Source: Paragonimus skrjabini miyazakii | Taxonomy: Eukaryota > Platyhelminthes > Trematoda > Plagiorchiida > Troglotrematidae | Assembly (NCBI GenBank): GCA_014338405.1 | Contig: JTDE01021410.1 | Location: 28,900-92,899 of the forward strand | DNA length: 64,000 nt | Direction of reading: 5' to 3' | Part shown: piece by piece, positions 59,794-64,000 of the stretch | Position numbering within the stretch: the stretch's first letter is position 1 | Layout of the letters: each line of letters starts with the position of its first letter | Position numbers and translations under genes: made by a program | Notes under the pieces: model-generated | Told to the model about the DNA's origin: nothing | Databases searched by the model: none | Seen by the model: the letters and a program-made list of their open reading frames with translations, nothing else

Positions 59794-62700
59794 GTGAGTG
59801 AACGGGTAAACACAACTATCAATTGATAGTGAGTACCCGCAGGAGTCCGCTTGTTTATTTACACGCACGTGCAAACGATTAACTGTTTCAGTATTGATAC
59901 GAAATGATAAAGGATATCGGCTATCGCCTACGTACGTCAAGCACAATGTGCTCTAAGACAAAAGCTAACATAACTACCATTCAGAGAAATGAACAACATA
60001 AAAATTGCGAAATGTGTGTTGAAGCCACTGAAACAGATTAATAACATTAATAATTAAGTCTCCAGTTTAGATGCTGCAGTCTTGTGGTACATATGAGGTG
60101 GTTACTGTCAGATAACAGTATTCACAACGGTCACACCCGAACAGTCATGAACAACTGATATTGCTAGCCTGGCAGAAACAATCGTTCGACCACCTGACAC
60201 AAAAATGATCTTCAGAAAACAAAACACTACGGTGACTGGTCGAGAATATTAAAAACAATGAACAAGAATCTGGTTAAAACGAATCAAACAAATTCTGCTC
60301 ATCTACTGCATCATAAGTTGCGACACACTAAGTCACATTTAGACTGAATAACGTTGGAATGCTCAAACACAGAGAATGAAAACAGTATTGATAGCCGGGG
60401 TTACAACCCATAAGCTGTGTGATCGGGAATGGGTGTCGTTACTACTGAATCACCTCACGAACGCGGTGGTACATGGTCAATGACATATACAGGAGAACGA
60501 TATCTGTTATGTCATTCGAAGCAAGTAACTGCACCAATCCAGTATCATATATGTCAGTCAACTCCATTCCGAAAAAATCTTCGCATCAGTTAAACCACGA
60601 TTCGATAATGGTTCAGGCATCACCTTAAACAAATTCGGCGACGTCGTACGTGACGGCGTCTACAACTGAACTTGGCTTGAAGTTGGAATTTTCTGACACC
60701 ATGGATACAATGCGCTGTTTCGAGCTGCGCTTGTTGCAGCTGTACAATCGGATTATGTTTTTCAAAGGAATTGCCACTGTGAACACCGGAAGTCACTAGT
60801 TATTGGAACGTCTCTATGCTACAATCGCGCATTCGATCGAACGGCTTGATATCCAGCCGGAGAGGGCGTGGACACCAAAAAGCTTATCGGGAGCGAGTCA
60901 AAACTCGATTACGGAGGCTGTGAATATAGATGGCAGGGAAGTACCATAAAAAACGGTCAGGACAGGCAGCGAATCGGAATAAACGATTAAATATGGCAGC
61001 CGTGGCGTTAGAACGAATTAAGTTGTAGGGATGTCAACATTCAATCACGGAACTACAGGTGAGTGAACACATAGCCACAATCTGACTGGCTATTTGGAAT
61101 AATACATAACCATTTAACCAACATCGAATCTGCCTCTGGAAGGAAATGTTCCAGCTTCGCCTCAAACAGCTAACATTCCATCCTATCTGTGGGTTCGCAT
61201 GATAACGAAGATGACGATACCGCCACTCCTTGATCGAATGGCGTTACGCAAATCGCATTGCCTGTTTCATCAAGAGATGCACATCCTAAAAGTAATCAGC
61301 TGTTACCTAACACAAACTAGTACTCTCTTATTGCTTTACGAAAAGTTCTGAGCATCCATAAATGTTGCAACTTTGTGAACCAGGAGAGGAATTGGAGGAT
61401 GTTTTGAAAATTTATCAAACAATGACTGCATTTGTACTAAGACGTACAAATGTGCAACAGTCCCTAATAAAATTTGTGATTCGTGCGTAGGGGTCATTGA
61501 GTCCACCTCTAAATCTGCATGGCGTGATCACTTGGACGTATTTGCTAGAAGTTCCTGGTACGCCCCAGCGTACATCCCAAGTCACTATTTCCTGCTTTAG
61601 AAATAGAGAATACTAAGTGGAATAAAAATCTAGAGGATGGCGAACGATGTTAGACTAATCTTCCAGTGAAGCAACGATACCATGTGTAATTCGTTACAAT
61701 CCAGTTCAAGTGAACAATGCAGTCACAGTTAAAAAATGAAATTGATAAAACGGATAATAACCATAGTGAGTGAAGGGTTTCACAGCTGCAGTGATCAAAT
61801 TAAAATATATCACGGGATACATCGTGATGGGATTTCCAGAAACGGTATAGATAATGTGACCTTGAGCAAAATATAAATATGTTCGCTACAGGTTAATATG
61901 TTGGTTTTCATGTGATGGCCTATTAACATAGTCCGCAAGATTTCCTAAGCGTTATGGCTGTTCATAATCCTAGCCTTTTCAATTGAAAGACTGTAGTATA
62001 CTGGGTCACGTGTAGACTGAGTGCTGTCAATCTAAAAACATAGACAATGGCAATCGTGATGGCCACGGAACAAAACTACAACTATGTAGTTGGGGGCTGA
62101 GATGGATGGTGTAAACGTTTTGATCACCAGCCTCGATTAAAAGAAAGATCAATGTAAAGTACCCTCGAACAGTAGATGATTCGCCTTGATTTCTAGCACG
62201 TAGTAAACTTTAGCACCTGTTAACTACAGCTGACTTCCTTTGTGAATAACTGAAAGAACGATAAGGTTTTTGCCCCGGTCGTGAAAATACCAGTGAGCAT
62301 CTTTTACATTTAATAAACACCAACTGTAAAAAAATGCCACATAACCTTTAGAGCATATGCGAGCATTCAACTTACTTGACAGAAACATTCACCTGTCTCA
62401 TCCAAAGAACAGCTTGTCAGCTAAGTAAGCCAATTTTATCCTATCTTAATACTGTATGCAATCAGATATTCTGCTGTAATCAGTACCAGTGAGCTTTGAC
62501 ATTGACAACTTAATAAACGTAGACCATCACTGTGCTCTAACTAGTGATGTCTAACTCCAACCAGTTACGGAAGAACTGACCTAAATATCACCACACACGA
62601 ACGTTTCATAGCGATTTTGCTTGATTCGAAAATGGTTATCGGAAACCGATATATTGCTTAACTCGTGGATTAATTTGCTATACTGATAAACCAATGGGAG

Positions 62701-63462
62701 AGCGGCAAGAATGACAACCAATCACTAACTAGCATCACTTTAACAAATGTAATATCGAACATATTTCAGGTACAATTTCAACTCATTTTATGATCTCAAC
62801 GATTGTGTATTTCAAGCATAACTGCTCCAAACTAAGTAAAACCCAACACCAGTCCAGAAGTTTTAAACTTACTTTACAAACAAGAAGCCAAAGCGAACAA
62901 CTAAAGCACTCAGTTCAGAGGAAGACTACTAGAAATAGCTCGGCTGTGTTGTTAACTTCTTCCTGGTTAATTACGCATGTTCACTTTCCAGCAAGTGTTC
63001 CTTTTAATCCGACTTATGTGAACAACAAAATACCTCAATATTCAACGATGTTGTTTCTGTTCATCTAGACTACACTTTTTTGGATTGTCAATATAAAAAA
63101 ACGTAGAATTATTTATCAGAACTATAATAAGACTGTTAGAGAGCATCGTGCGAGGTGGAAGGCAGCGATTAAGAAACAAAATATAACGAGAAAGTGTACT
63201 CTTGTTGCAATTAGTGGAACTATCCGTTCGTCGTTCAACAAGGTGATCGACATATCAAACACTATTTAGCGTCAGGAATACGAACATTTGAGAACAATGA
63301 TGTTACAAAAGACTTGGTTGCATTTGGATACTGAGTATGTTGTCGTTCAAATGGACAGCTTCATATAGCCCGCCGAGTACGATATCGAAATCGCGGTGGT
63401 GTTACTACCTGCGTAAAACACCCCTGATGTCAATCATATTACTAATAAGTAGTTTGACAGAT
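59794..63462. other. No supportable gene
   Basis: A 56-codon + strand frame at 60629-60799 (ELGLKLEFSDTMDTMRCFEL and LQLYNRIMFFKGIATVN) reads well but has no splice support. Otherwise nothing recognised. Confidence 0.3.
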
Positions 63463-63575
63463 TTGATAATTTGGGCGAGATCCAACTGCGAAAAATCTTG
63501 ACTTCGGATGGATTCGAGCCAGCGACAGAAACAGCAGATGTAATAAGTGCTCTATGAACTGAGCTACGAAACCAT
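63463..63575 (-). mobile_element. tRNA-derived SINE, copy 2
   Basis: Minus strand: GGTTTCGTAGCTCAGTTCAT AGAGCA (A box, very tRNA-like), then CTGTCGCTGGCTCGAATCC (B box), then a tail GCAGTTGGATCTCGCCCAAA TTATCAAA matching the copy at 41962-42079. The anticodon arm does not close cleanly, so this is a SINE rather than a working tRNA gene. Confidence 0.78.
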
Positions 63576-63782
63576 ACCTGAGATTTAGAGATTTCACATT
63601 TGGACTTAGTTACCTACTCAATCCACCGTCATACAGAGTCTACTAAGTGGTCCAGGAAATTGACTAACTGATTGAGAAATCCTGTACCGGTAATCAACCA
63701 CTCGGGTTATTCGTCCGATTCCATAGGACACGGTAAGTTGGGTGGGTAACAAGTTTCAAATGTGAAATTTCTGAGCCTCTAG

Positions 63783-63865
63783 TGTAGCTTTGTAGCTAAG
63801 CTTAAAAAGCGTTTGTCACCTTTGAGCATGCTGTCTTCGATGTTGGTTCGATAGACGTAGTTTTT
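63783..63865 (+). repeat. Possible third SINE head
   Basis: TGTAGCTTTGTAGCTAAGC, CTGTCTTCGATGTTGGTTCG AT and a following TTTTTACTGCC parallel the heads of the two SINE copies, but the GGATCTCGCC tail is missing. Runs close to the window end. Confidence 0.4.
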
Positions 63866-64000
63866 ACTGCCTTCCTGAAAAATTTGACGGACCAAAAGAA
63901 ATGCATTCTACAACGGATTTTGTGCTATTTCTTCAACCTGATCCTTCTGTCCATTGTGGCCAGTTGACTAGTTATTTGAACTTTCTGTGTTTTGATATCT

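Noticed and set aside
63463..63575. Functional tRNA gene on the minus strand
   Set aside because: A and B boxes are good but the anticodon and acceptor stems do not close, and the tail is shared with another copy, which indicates a SINE.
1..64000. CRISPR array, bacterial operon or prophage
   Set aside because: No regularly spaced repeats, no gene clusters with ribosome binding sites; split genes and retroelements show a eukaryotic nuclear sequence.

Overview
The window looks like 64 kb of nuclear DNA from a flatworm, most likely a digenean trematode (liver-fluke type). The reasons are the split, intron-containing gene structure with GT-AG junctions, the AT-leaning and repeat-rich sequence, and two families of APE-type non-LTR retrotransposon plus Penelope-like elements whose protein wording matches what I know from trematode genomes. 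The species is inference; no search was run. There is no operon structure, and a 100-base run of N (53675-53774) marks an assembly gap.

Host genes are sparse. The one gene I can name is a PP2A regulatory subunit B (B55/PR55) on the + strand: its last two coding exons are at 9163-9298 and 10398-10776, with earlier exons not found. Just downstream, on the same strand, two well-spliced exons (12095-12310 and 14213-14413) suggest a second, unidentified gene. Single exon-like pieces with good splice or poly(A) signals lie at 39117-39275 (+), 40424-40660 (+), 58736-58938 (-) and 59460-59793 (+).

Most recognisable sequence is retroelement. LINE family A is present as a long copy with endonuclease, reverse transcriptase and C-terminal zinc finger (16830-20340, -), a heavily decayed near-full-length copy visible mainly by nucleotide similarity (26850-30480, -), and a 5'-truncated copy (47390-48545, +). 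LINE family B is present as two 3' ends (1-761 and 1205-1845, +) and a decayed RT-containing copy (54930-56450, +). Penelope-like elements are present as a fragment bounded by TA microsatellites (3891-4683, -), a 3' fragment flanked by 44-base direct repeats (25403-25880, -), and a better preserved copy (31383-33555, -) with an inverted duplicate of its own 3' end at its 5' side (33567-33899).

Smaller dispersed repeats include a tRNA-derived SINE family (41962-42079 +, 63463-63575 -, possibly 63783-63865 +), a repeat ending in a near-perfect hairpin (35093-35442 + and 50345-50690 -), and a third repeat pair (16277-16373 + and 43203-43318 -). All retroelement reading frames seen carry stops or frameshifts, so none looks autonomous as it stands. 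The remaining tens of kilobases are intron or intergenic sequence in which I see no supportable gene.
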